Source: JAVVHH01 sp965199665 (GTDB lineage Bacteria; Pseudomonadota; Alphaproteobacteria; Acetobacterales; Acetobacteraceae). Taken from it: a stretch of 64,000 nucleotides of DNA. The stretch lies in assembly GCA_965199665.1 (NCBI GenBank), contig OZ241208.1, forward strand, positions 2,170,001-2,234,000, in the 5' to 3' direction. The translations under genes and the position numbers were made by a program. Below the pieces are notes generated by a model that searched no databases, was not told the DNA's origin, and worked only from the letters and a program-made list of their open reading frames with translations. Below, piece by piece: positions 36,333 to 44,289 of this stretch; position 1 is the stretch's first letter, and each line of letters opens with the position of its first letter.

Positions 36333-37952
36333 TCAACCGGCGGCCGCGACCGCTTTGCCGCCGCTGAGCCGCCAGATACGGTCGAGCCGTTCGACGCCAG
36401 TCAGCCGGTGGACGATCAGGATCACGGTGCGGCCTTCGGTAACCTCGTTCAGCGTCGTAAAGAAGGCCCGCTCGGCCTCCGGGTCCAGCCCGGCGGCGGG
36501 CTCGTCCAGCAGCAGGATCGGTGCTTCTGACAGCAATGCGCGGGCGAGCGCCAGGCGGCGCGCCTGCCCGCCCGAGAGCCCGGCGCCGCCAGCGCCCAAC
36601 CAGGTGTCGAGCCCGTCCGGCAGCGTGCGCACCACATCGGCGATGCCGGCCTCGTCGAGGGCGCGCCAGATCGCCGGGTCGTCGGCACCGGGCCGGCCGA
36701 GGAGGAGGTTGGCACGCACCGTGTCCTCGAACAGGGTGGTGGCCTGCGACAGCCACGACACCGATCGGTGCACGTCGGCCGATGCCAGCGTCAGGAGGTC
36801 GGCGCCGCCCAGCAGGACGCGGCCAGCATCGGGGGTGACGATGCGCAGCGCGAGCGCGGCCAGCGTGGATTTGCCGGCGCCGGACGGGCCGAGGATGGCG
36901 ACCCGATGGCCCGCCGCGATCTCCAGCGACAGCCCGTTCAGCACGGGTGGCCGATCGGGGTAGGCGAAGGAGACGTTCTCGAAGCGCAAGCCGCGCCCGG
37001 CCGGTAGGGTTGCGGGCGTGGCCGGCTCCGGCACCGCCGGCGCGGCGTCGGTCGCGCCCACGATCCGGCGCGCCGCGGCCGAGGCCAGTCCGAGCAGCAC
37101 GCCCGCGCGCGGCATCACCGCGACCACCTCGAAAACAGTGAGCGTGAGCAGCAGCGCCGGCAGCAACCGTCCCGGCGGGAGTCCGGCGACCAGGACCAGC
37201 AGCAGGGCTAGCTGGCCGCAGATCACGGCGCCGGCCTGCGCCGCCGCGCCGCGCCGCGCCAACTGCCGCTGCGCCCGCAGCAAGGCCGCCTCCCGCGCCT
37301 GCACGGCGGCCAGCATGCGGCCCTCCGCGCCGAATGCCCGCACCTCCCGCAAGCCGGTCACGGCGTCCAGCGCCGCGACCCGCAATCCGGCGCCCGCGCT
37401 GGTCAGCCGCAGGCCCAGTCCGCGCGCGCCCTGCGCCGCCACCAGGGGCAGCACGACGCACACGACCAAGAGCAAGGTCGCCAGCAACAAGATCGGGAAC
37501 GGCCCGGCCGGCAGCGTGGCCCAGACCAGCATCGGCAGCAGGACAAGCACCGCGAGCGCCGGAATGGCGATCCGGATGTAGAGCCCGTCGAGCGCCTGCA
37601 CGTCGTCCACCAGCCGGGCCAGCGCGTCGCCCGAGCGGAGCGCGCCCAGCCCGCCCAGCGAGTTGCCCGCGACCCGGCGAAAGAACCACACCCGCAACCG
37701 CGACAACGAGCGGAAGGTCGCACGGTGCGTCACCATCCGTTCCGCGTAGCGCAGCACCACCCGGCCCGCACCCGACAAACGCAGCGACCAGAGCAGCACC
37801 AGCCCGCCCAGCGCCGCCGGCACGATCGCCCGTCCGGCCGTCATGGCCAAGGCCGCGCCGGCACCCACGCACAGCAGCGACAGGACCGCGCCCGTCGCCA
37901 GCAGCGCCGCTTCCGGCCGCCACAGCCCGACCACACGGCGCAGCGGGCTCAT
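36333..37952 (-). CDS. cydC: Thiol reductant ABC exporter subunit CydC
   Basis: CydC forms a heterodimer with CydD that exports cysteine/glutathione or handles haem, and is needed to assemble cytochrome bd. The 539 residues comprise a membrane domain with six helices (about 1-300) and a nucleotide-binding domain with Walker A GPSGAGKST (near 360), signature LSGGQARRLALARALL and Walker B ILLLDEPAAGLD. Its start overlaps the cydD stop by four bases (ATGA). The CydC assignment over CydD rests on gene order and overall resemblance. No cydA or cydB is in the window. Confidence 0.88.
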   Translation of the reverse strand: MSPLRRVVGLWRPEAALLATGAVLSLLCVGAGAALAMTAGRAIVPAALGGLVLLWSLRLSGAGRVVLRYAERMVTHRATFRSLSRLRVWFFRRVAGNSLGGLGALRSGDALARLVDDVQALDGLYIRIAIPALAVLVLLPMLVWATLPAGPFPILLLATLLLVVCVVLPLVAAQGARGLGLRLTSAGAGLRVAALDAVTGLREVRAFGAEGRMLAAVQAREAALLRAQRQLARRGAAAQAGAVICGQLALLLVLVAGLPPGRLLPALLLTLTVFEVVAVMPRAGVLLGLASAAARRIVGATDAAPAVPEPATPATLPAGRGLRFENVSFAYPDRPPVLNGLSLEIAAGHRVAILGPSGAGKSTLAALALRIVTPDAGRVLLGGADLLTLASADVHRSVSWLSQATTLFEDTVRANLLLGRPGADDPAIWRALDEAGIADVVRTLPDGLDTWLGAGGAGLSGGQARRLALARALLSEAPILLLDEPAAGLDPEAERAFFTTLNEVTEGRTVILIVHRLTGVERLDRIWRLSGGKAVAAAG

Positions 37953-39631
37953 GCCGCGCCGGCCCGGCGGCTCTGCACCTCGGCCAGCACGATGCGTCGA
38001 CCGGCGAAGCTCTGCGCGGCGCTGGCATGGCTGGCGAGCAAGACGGTGCGCCCCGTGGTGAGCCGGCGCAGGCTGTCGAGCACGTCGGCCTCGGTGGCCG
38101 GGTCGAGATGCGCGGTGGGTTCGTCGAGCAGGATCAGCGGTGCGTCGCGAATGAAGGCGCGTGCGATGGCGACGCGCTGGGCCTGGCCGCCGGACAGGCC
38201 GTAGCCGGCCTCGCCGATCACGGTGCCGAGCCCGTTCGGCAGCGACTCCAGCAGTGGCGTCAGTCCGGCGGCGTCGGCGGCATCGACGATCTCATCCTCG
38301 CTGGCGTCGTCCCGGCCGAAGCGGATGTTGTCGCGCAGGCTGGCGGCGAACAGAACGGGGCGCTGGCCGATCCAGGCGGTCATTCGCGCCAGGGCCGGCG
38401 GCGTGATGTCCGCGAGGTCGGCGCCGTTGAGGGTTATGCGGCCGCGATCCGGCTTGATGAAGCCGAGCAAGAGCTCGATCACCGTGGTCTTGCCGGCGCC
38501 GGAGGGGCCGACCAGGATCGCCGTCTCGCCGGACGGCACGCGGAAGCTCAGATCGGTCAGCACGGGGCCGCGCGCCGGGTCGCGGGTGACGGTCACGCCG
38601 TCGAAGGCGATGGTGACGCCGCTGGCGTGCACGGTGCGAATGGCGGGCGGTGGGCTCGGCAGCGCTGTAGCCATGGAGGTGGCGGCGAGCTGGCTGGCGG
38701 CCTCGTTGGCGTGCATGCGGTCCTGGTAAGCGGCGGCAAAGGCGCGGAGCGGGGAAAAGAACTCGGCGACCAGCAGCAACGGGAACACGGCGGCCGCCGC
38801 GTCGGTGACCAGGCCGGACCGCTCGGCCCCGGCGAAGCGGATGGCGAGCAGGATCAGCGCCGCCACCGCCGCCACGTCCAGCGCGGCGGAGGACAGGAAG
38901 GCGACGCGCAACACCCGCATCGTCCGCCCGGAGAGCTCGGCCGCCGCGACCTCGAGCCGCGCCGCCTCCGCCTCCGCCTGTCCGGTGAGCACGATGGTGC
39001 CGATACCGCGCACACGGTCCAGGAAGCGCGATTGCAGCCGGGCCATGGCCACGAACTGCCCTTGTGACGCCTTGGCCGCGCCGATGCCGGCCACTGCCAT
39101 CCCGACCGGCACCAGCAACCCGGCGACCAGCAACAGGCACGCCGCCCATGGATCGACCAGCGCAACCGCGAGCGCGACCAGGGCGGGCCCACCGAGCGCG
39201 AGAAAGGCGGCCGGCAGCCAACGGCCGAAATAGCCGTCCAGCGCCTCGATGTGGTCGATTGCCAGGGCGCTGAGCACCCCGGGCGAGATACGGCTGGTTT
39301 CCGCCGGGCCCCCGGAGAACAGGCCGACGAACAGGGCGGTGCGCAGCCGACGCCGGGCCGCGGCGCCGACCTCGAAGCCGAGCCGCTCCATCACGTAGGT
39401 CAGCGCACCCCGCCCAATCGCCAGCACGCAGAACGCACCGGCCCAGAACTGCCATTCGCCCGCCGTTCCCCCCAGTGCGGGCGCCAGCAGGCAGGAGATG
39501 CACCAGGCCTGCCCAATCGCGGCGAGCGTGCCGAGCAGGCCGAGACCCACCATACGAGCATGGCTCCGGCGTGCGGGCCGGGCTTGGTCGGAAAGCCAGC
39601 GCTGGCCTTCCGATTTGACGCGCCGCGCCAT
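37949..39631 (-). CDS. cydD: Thiol reductant ABC exporter subunit CydD
   Basis: Partner of CydC. It has 560 residues, with an N-terminal basic segment, a six-helix membrane domain (about 25-320) and a nucleotide-binding domain. Walker A is GPSGAGKTT (near 375), the signature is LSGGQAQRVAIARA and Walker B is LILLDEPTAHLD. It follows the M20 amidohydrolase gene after nine bases and overlaps cydC. Together they form the minus-strand operon M20, cydD, cydC, OmpA-like, recQ. Confidence 0.88.
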   Translation of the reverse strand: MARRVKSEGQRWLSDQARPARRSHARMVGLGLLGTLAAIGQAWCISCLLAPALGGTAGEWQFWAGAFCVLAIGRGALTYVMERLGFEVGAAARRRLRTALFVGLFSGGPAETSRISPGVLSALAIDHIEALDGYFGRWLPAAFLALGGPALVALAVALVDPWAACLLLVAGLLVPVGMAVAGIGAAKASQGQFVAMARLQSRFLDRVRGIGTIVLTGQAEAEAARLEVAAAELSGRTMRVLRVAFLSSAALDVAAVAALILLAIRFAGAERSGLVTDAAAAVFPLLLVAEFFSPLRAFAAAYQDRMHANEAASQLAATSMATALPSPPPAIRTVHASGVTIAFDGVTVTRDPARGPVLTDLSFRVPSGETAILVGPSGAGKTTVIELLLGFIKPDRGRITLNGADLADITPPALARMTAWIGQRPVLFAASLRDNIRFGRDDASEDEIVDAADAAGLTPLLESLPNGLGTVIGEAGYGLSGGQAQRVAIARAFIRDAPLILLDEPTAHLDPATEADVLDSLRRLTTGRTVLLASHASAAQSFAGRRIVLAEVQSRRAGAA

Positions 39632-39640
39632 GCCGCCCGC

Positions 39641-40783
39641 CTAGTCCGCCAGGGCCCGGCGCGCGGTGGCCGCCAGCCAGCCGGACGCGACGGGCAAGAT
39701 GTCGTCGTTGAAGTCGTAACCCGGCGTGTGCAGCTCGACCCCCGGCGTGGTGCCGTTGCCGATCCAGGCGAACGCGCCCGGTCGCTCGGCGAGCAGCCAG
39801 CCGAAATCCTCGCTCGCCATGGTGGGCGGCAGGTCGCGGCGAAGGGTCGCACCGGCCTGTGACGCAGCGTCGGCAGCGAGCGCAGCCTCCGCGACGCCAT
39901 TGGCCACCGCGGAAACGCCGCGCTTGACCTCGACGGTCGCGGACACGTCCAGCATCCGGCACACGCCCTCGACCACGCGACGGATGCCGGCTTCCAGCAG
40001 GTCGCCCGTCGCGTCGGTGAAGTATCGTTGCGTGCCGGTCAGCGTGACCCGGCTCGGGATCTGGTTGGCGGCGACGCCCCCGTTGACGGTGCACAGGGAG
40101 ATCACGCCGCTATCGACCGGATCGAGATTGCGGGCCACGATCGATTGCAGGCCGACGAGGATGTGCCCGGCTGCCAGCACCGGGTCGCGCGCGAGATGCG
40201 GGATGGCGGCGTGGCCGGCCTGGCCGTCGATCTCGATCAGGATGCGTCCGCCCGCGGCCATGACCGGCCCGGCGTGGATCATCACGGTCCCCGCCTCGAG
40301 GCCCGGCCAGTTGTGGTAGCCGAAGATGCGTTCCATCGGGAATCGGTCGAACAGGCCGTCGGCGATCATGGAACGCGCGCCGCCATAGCCTTCCTCGGCC
40401 GGCTGGAACACGAACTGCACCGTGCCGCTCCAATCGTCTTGCGCACTGAGCAGCGCCGCTGCCCCGAGCAGGCTCGCGGTGTGCCCGTCGTGACCGCATG
40501 CGTGCATGACACCCGGGGTGACGGAGGCATGGGGGGCGTTGGTCGTTTCCGTGATCGGCAGCGCGTCCATGTCGGCTCGCAAGCCGACGCTGCGGTTGGA
40601 GCGGCCCCGCGTCAACGTTGCGACCACGCCGCAGCCGCCCACGCCCGCCTCGAACGCAATGCCGAGCTCCCGCAGCCGCTGGCATACGAAGTCCGCCGTC
40701 GCATGCTCCTGCAGCGACAACTCAGGATGCCGATGAAGATGCCGCCGCCACTCCGTGACCCGGCTGCGCAATGCGCTATCCAT
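39641..40783 (-). CDS. M20 family amidohydrolase (hippurate hydrolase-like)
   Basis: A dinuclear-metal aminoacylase/amidohydrolase of the M20D group, which removes acyl groups from N-acyl amino acids such as hippurate or cleaves N-acetyl-diaminopimelate. From the ATG at 40783 it has 380 residues. Landmarks are LHRHPELS (about 16-23), GLRADMDALPI, the metal cysteine/histidine motif MHACGHDGH, PAEEGYGGA and the late MASEDFGW. GGAGG lies eight bases before this ATG. The in-frame ATG at 40831 would add 16 unrelated residues and is rejected. It heads the cydDC-recQ operon; the substrate is unknown. Confidence 0.88.
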   Translation of the reverse strand: MDSALRSRVTEWRRHLHRHPELSLQEHATADFVCQRLRELGIAFEAGVGGCGVVATLTRGRSNRSVGLRADMDALPITETTNAPHASVTPGVMHACGHDGHTASLLGAAALLSAQDDWSGTVQFVFQPAEEGYGGARSMIADGLFDRFPMERIFGYHNWPGLEAGTVMIHAGPVMAAGGRILIEIDGQAGHAAIPHLARDPVLAAGHILVGLQSIVARNLDPVDSGVISLCTVNGGVAANQIPSRVTLTGTQRYFTDATGDLLEAGIRRVVEGVCRMLDVSATVEVKRGVSAVANGVAEAALAADAASQAGATLRRDLPPTMASEDFGWLLAERPGAFAWIGNGTTPGVELHTPGYDFNDDILPVASGWLAATARRALAD

Positions 40784-40858
40784 ATGCCACCCTCCGGCCT
40801 CCGATGTGCAACCGGACGCCGAATTGCGCAAGGCCGACGCGCGGCTGCGCGCCGGGAC

Positions 40859-41911
40859 TCAGCCCTGCCGGTCAGCTCCCAGGGATGCCGGTTCGATCCG
40901 TTCCTGCCGCAGTTTCATGCGGATCAGGTATCGGGTGCCATTGTCGTCGTTCATGGTCAGCGTGGCGCCGAGTTGGCGCGAAAAGCCGCGGATGAGCTGG
41001 ATGCCGATCCCATCCCGCGTGCCCGCCTCCGTCTCGACCCGGCCGGCCGGGATGCCGACCCCGTTATCGCGGATGTCGAGGGTGACCTCGCTGCCATCGG
41101 AGGTCAGCCGGATGGAGACAACGCCCGACCGTCCATCAGGGAAACCGTATTTGATGGCGTTGGTCACGGCTTCGGTGACGATCAGGCTGAGCGGGACGGC
41201 CTGGTCGCTGGTCATCTGCAGCTCGGGCGCGTCGATCTCCAGACGGATCCGTTCGTCGCCCGTGGGCCCCATGGCCTGCAGCAGCGGCCCGCACAGGTCG
41301 GACAGGAAGACCCGCATGTTGATGCGGTTGATCTCGCCATGCGCGTAAAGGTGCCGGTGAACGGTGGCCAAGGCGCGCACGCGATCGCGGGCCGCCTGGA
41401 ACTCGGACTTGGCTTCCGGCAATCGGATGCGGCTCGCCTGCAGGTTCAACAGGCTGGCGACGACCTGAAGGTTGTTCTTCACCCGGTGATGGATTTCCTG
41501 CATGGCCAGGTCCTGCCGCTGGACCGCTTTGACCAGCTCCGCCTCGCGACGGTTGAGGCGCACCGTCGCCTTCTTGAACGACAGCGCCACCGAGCGGAAC
41601 TCGTGCGGCAGGCCGCCGATCTCGCTCATCTCGAATGCGCCACCGGAACGCCATTGATCGATGCCGCCGCCGAGACGACGCAACGGAGCTGCGACCAGCC
41701 AGTCGAGCCCTGCAACGGCGATGAAGACACCGAGCATGGTCGCGAACGCTACCAGCGTGTAGCCGCGCTGGGTGGGCGCCCAAAAGCCGAGCAGCACCAC
41801 CAGAGGCAGCGCCGCCCCGACGAACACGGCGCCGATGCGGAAACCGAGCGCATCGAGGAAGTTCGGGCGGCGGAAGGCGGAACCGGCCCGGCTGGACCGG
41901 ACGACCGTCAC
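40859..41911 (-). CDS. HisKA_2-type membrane histidine kinase of general stress response locus
   Basis: A sensor kinase of the HWE/HisKA_2 group, the class that phosphorylates PhyR. The 350 residues show two membrane helices (about 22-43 and 50-68) with almost no periplasmic loop, a HAMP-like segment, the dimerisation box EIHHRVKNNLQVVASLLNLQ with phosphoacceptor His about 142, and an ATPase domain with EAVTNAIKYGFP and DNGVGIP. The lack of a sizable outer domain suggests it senses a membrane or cytoplasmic signal. The start is GTG, overlapping the nepR stop (GTGA). Its position next to nepR, ecfG and phyR makes it a likely PhyK-like kinase or phosphatase for PhyR; this is inferred. Confidence 0.88.
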   Translation of the reverse strand: MTVVRSSRAGSAFRRPNFLDALGFRIGAVFVGAALPLVVLLGFWAPTQRGYTLVAFATMLGVFIAVAGLDWLVAAPLRRLGGGIDQWRSGGAFEMSEIGGLPHEFRSVALSFKKATVRLNRREAELVKAVQRQDLAMQEIHHRVKNNLQVVASLLNLQASRIRLPEAKSEFQAARDRVRALATVHRHLYAHGEINRINMRVFLSDLCGPLLQAMGPTGDERIRLEIDAPELQMTSDQAVPLSLIVTEAVTNAIKYGFPDGRSGVVSIRLTSDGSEVTLDIRDNGVGIPAGRVETEAGTRDGIGIQLIRGFSRQLGATLTMNDDNGTRYLIRMKLRQERIEPASLGADRQG

Positions 41912-42093
41912 TTCTTCTGGTCGTTCTGCAAGATTTTGAGCAGCTCGGGAGGAATAGGCTCGTTCATGACCTCATCAAAGATTTGATGGAGGCCTCGGTT
42001 CAACCAATTATCGAAGGCGGCATCGGTCGGCTTGGATTTATTTGCCGACGGGTCGGGCTTGCCTTGAGTGTCGGTCATCCGAGCGATCTTCAT
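41908..42093 (-). CDS. nepR: Anti-sigma factor NepR
   Basis: NepR binds and silences EcfG sigma factors until phosphorylated PhyR captures it. The 61 residues end with the family core: FDNWLNRGLHQIFDEVMNEP (about 27-46), then IPPELLKIL. The first helix and the EPIPPELL turn are the sigma-binding parts. The N-terminal 25 residues are polar and variable, as usual. The ATG at 42078 (sixth codon) is an alternative start; neither has a strong ribosome-binding site. It lies between ecfG and the histidine kinase gene, all on the minus strand. Confidence 0.92.
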   Translation of the reverse strand: MKIARMTDTQGKPDPSANKSKPTDAAFDNWLNRGLHQIFDEVMNEPIPPELLKILQNDQKK

Positions 42094-42163
42094 GAAGCAG
42101 CCCAGGATGGGCTCGGTCGACCGGGTCGCCGACCGAGCTGGTGAAGCGACCGCCTGGTCTGGA

Positions 42164-42721
42164 CTACGCGCGAACGCCGCTTGCGTCGCTCAGTCGCGCG
42201 GAAGTGCGCGCGGCGCGGATCTGAGCCGGCTTCTCCTTGGTCTCGCCCATCAACCATGCCTCGAGCTGGCGGCGGGCACGGAACACGCGGCTCTTGGCGG
42301 TGCCGACGGCGCAGCCCGTGGCTTCCGCAAGGTCCTCGTAGCTCATGCCGTGCACCACGACCATTACGAGCGCCTCGCGCTGGTCGGCCGGAAGACGGTT
42401 CATGGCGACGCCGAGTTCCTTCAATGCGAGCCGATCCTCGTGGGGCGCTTCGGTGGCGAACATGGCGGCCGGCACGTCGTCGATGTCGGTCGTGTCGCGG
42501 CGCTTGCGCAGGTTGGAGATGAACCGGTTACGCAGGATGCGATGCATCCACGCAGCGAAATTGGTCCCGGGGATAAAGCTGTTGCTGGCCGAGAGCGCAT
42601 TGCACACGGCGTCCTGCACGAGGTCTTCAGCAGAAGCGCGGTTGCGGGTCAGTGCGAGCGCCTGAACGCGCAGCTTGGGGAGAATGGCGATGACCTGTTC
42701 GTGGAAAGTCGCTGACGTCAT
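42164..42721 (-). CDS. ECF sigma factor, EcfG-like paralogue
   Basis: A 185-residue extracytoplasmic-function sigma factor. Region 2 (about 5-75) contains RASAEDLVQDAVCNAL and the core-binding FIPGTNFAAWMHRILRNRFIS. Region 4 (about 110-160) has LPADQREALVMVVVHGMSYEDLAEATGCAVGTAKSRVFRAR. The PGTN-AAW pattern places it near the EcfG group, but the body differs from the neighbouring sigma gene, which looks more canonical. AAGGA precedes the ATG. It lies directly upstream of nepR, the usual place for the sigma factor NepR controls, so it is probably part of the same switch. The C-terminal 25 residues are an extra basic tail. Confidence 0.85.
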   Translation of the reverse strand: MTSATFHEQVIAILPKLRVQALALTRNRASAEDLVQDAVCNALSASNSFIPGTNFAAWMHRILRNRFISNLRKRRDTTDIDDVPAAMFATEAPHEDRLALKELGVAMNRLPADQREALVMVVVHGMSYEDLAEATGCAVGTAKSRVFRARRQLEAWLMGETKEKPAQIRAARTSARLSDASGVRA

Positions 42722-42848
42722 CTTGGTTCCTTGGGAGCCTGTATCCGATCAATGATTGGCCGCGCCTCGGTGTTGCATCGGCTTTGTCACTAAACCGTGA
42801 GGACACAACCGGGTCATGATTATGCGATTGCTCGCGGGACCACGTGGG

Positions 42849-43409
42849 TTAGGTATCGGCGACGGAATGCAGCGGCTCATCCCCACCTTCTTCGGCACGG
42901 CGCAGCGCGACCGACAAGGCAGCCCGGCCCCGCGACACACGAGCCTTGATCGTCCCCACCGGCACGGCGCACACGGCGGCCGCTTCCTCGTACGTCATCT
43001 CCTGCGCGCCCACCAGGATCAGCGCCTCCCGCAGCAGCGGCGAGAGCGACCACAGCATGCTCTGCAGATCACGCACGGCCGCGCGCGATTCGGCTTCTGG
43101 GCGCTCCGTCCCGTCGCCGGCCTCGCGGTGCTGCATCACCTCCGTTTCCCTCCGGCGACGCCGCGCGCCCTCGTAGAAGGTGTTGCGCACGATGGTGAAC
43201 AGCCAGGCTTTCAGGTTGGTCCCCGGCTGGAACTGATCCAGCGCGCCCAGGGCGCGGACCAGTCCGTCTTGCACCAGATCGTCCGCCACCGCCCGGTCGC
43301 GCACCAGGAACCGCGCGAAGCCGCGCAAATCGGGCAGCAACGCCGCGATCTCGGCCCGCAGCGCCGTGGCGCCCGTTCCTGTCCCATCGGCTACCGTGCT
43401 ACTGCTCAT
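42849..43409 (-). CDS. ecfG: General stress response sigma factor EcfG
   Basis: A 186-residue ECF sigma factor that closely matches the EcfG pattern: LPDLRGFARFLVRDRAVADDLVQDGLV, then FQPGTNLKAWLFTIVRNTFYEGARRRRRE, and a region 4 with LREALILVGAQEMTYEEAAAVCAVPVGTIKARVSRGRAAL. These factors direct transcription from GGAAC-N16/17-GTT promoters under stress, when NepR is removed. No ribosome-binding site precedes the ATG at 43409, which lies only 14 bases from the divergent phyR start, so the true start or mode of initiation is uncertain. It is 127 bases upstream of the second sigma gene. Confidence 0.9.
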   Translation of the reverse strand: MSSSTVADGTGTGATALRAEIAALLPDLRGFARFLVRDRAVADDLVQDGLVRALGALDQFQPGTNLKAWLFTIVRNTFYEGARRRRRETEVMQHREAGDGTERPEAESRAAVRDLQSMLWSLSPLLREALILVGAQEMTYEEAAAVCAVPVGTIKARVSRGRAALSVALRRAEEGGDEPLHSVADT

Positions 43410-43423
43410 ACGAAGGACATTTC

Positions 43424-44167
43424 ATGACCAGCTTGCGTCGCGAGGACCTCATCCGCGCGCTCCCCTATGCGCGCCGCTATGCGCGAGCGCTGACCGGAAG
43501 CCAACCCCGGGGGGATGCCCTGGTCGCGGAAAGTCTGCGCGAGCTGACCGGCGACGACGGCAGCGAAAGCGACGCACAGATCGGCCTCTACCGGGTCATC
43601 ACCCGCCGCTTCGACGGGGGCGGGGCGCGCAGTCCGTTCGCGGTCGGCCAACTATCGGCGGCGCAGCGGCAGCTGCTGCTGCTCACCTCGCTGGAGGAAC
43701 TGCCGCTCGAGGCTGCCGCTGCCGTGCTGGACCTGCCGCCGCAGGAAGCGGAAGGCTTGCTGACCGGCGCTCGCGACCATCTCCGCGCCGGCGCCGCCAC
43801 GGATGTGCTGATCATCGAAGACGAGCCGGTGATCGCCATGGATATCGAGGAGCTCGTGCAGAGCTGCGGTCACAATGTCGTCGGCGTCGCGGCCTCGGAG
43901 GCGGAGGCAGTCGAGATCGCCGAGCGCACCCGGCCGGGTCTGATCCTGGCCGACATCAACCTCGGCATCGGCGGCGACGGCACCACGGCCGTCAGCCGGA
44001 TCATGCAGCACCACTACGCGCCGGTGATTTTCGTCACCGCGTATCCGGAGCGGCTGCTGACGGGCGAAGCGCTCGAACCGGCTTTCGTGATCACCAAGCC
44101 GTTCGAGCCGATGACGCTGGCGATCGCCACCTACCAGGCCGTGACCGGGGGCGTTCAGCTCGACTGA
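43424..44167 (+). CDS. phyR: Response regulator PhyR with sigma-like domain
   Basis: PhyR is the anti-anti-sigma factor of the alphaproteobacterial general stress response. The 247 residues comprise an N-terminal sigma-like domain (about 1-120) that mimics EcfG but lacks DNA-binding function, and a C-terminal receiver domain (about 127-247). The receiver has the acidic pocket IIEDEP, phosphoacceptor Asp177 in LILADINL, and the family stretch VIFVTAYPERLLTGE followed by ITKPF. When phosphorylated it binds NepR. GAAGGA sits six bases before the ATG. It diverges from ecfG and is followed 122 bases later by the trehalose/alpha-glucan operon. Confidence 0.96.
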   Translation: MTSLRREDLIRALPYARRYARALTGSQPRGDALVAESLRELTGDDGSESDAQIGLYRVITRRFDGGGARSPFAVGQLSAAQRQLLLLTSLEELPLEAAAAVLDLPPQEAEGLLTGARDHLRAGAATDVLIIEDEPVIAMDIEELVQSCGHNVVGVAASEAEAVEIAERTRPGLILADINLGIGGDGTTAVSRIMQHHYAPVIFVTAYPERLLTGEALEPAFVITKPFEPMTLAIATYQAVTGGVQLD

Positions 44168-44289
44168 GCGCATGTGCAGCACGCAGGCTGGCAACCCAAG
44201 CACGGGCGCCGCATTCTAGCCTCATTGCACCCACGCACCGCACCGACCACCGACCCATCGCACCGGGGAAAATCCTTTTGACGACATCC

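Noticed and set aside
42720..42735. GGAAC just before the sigma gene at 42721, read on the minus strand, as a possible EcfG promoter
   Set aside because: No GTT follows at 16-17 bases, and the AAGGA within it is a ribosome-binding site at normal spacing.
44168..44289. Search for a GGAAC-N16/17-GTT promoter between phyR and glgE
   Set aside because: None was found by eye in these 122 bases; the operon may be read through from phyR or use another promoter.
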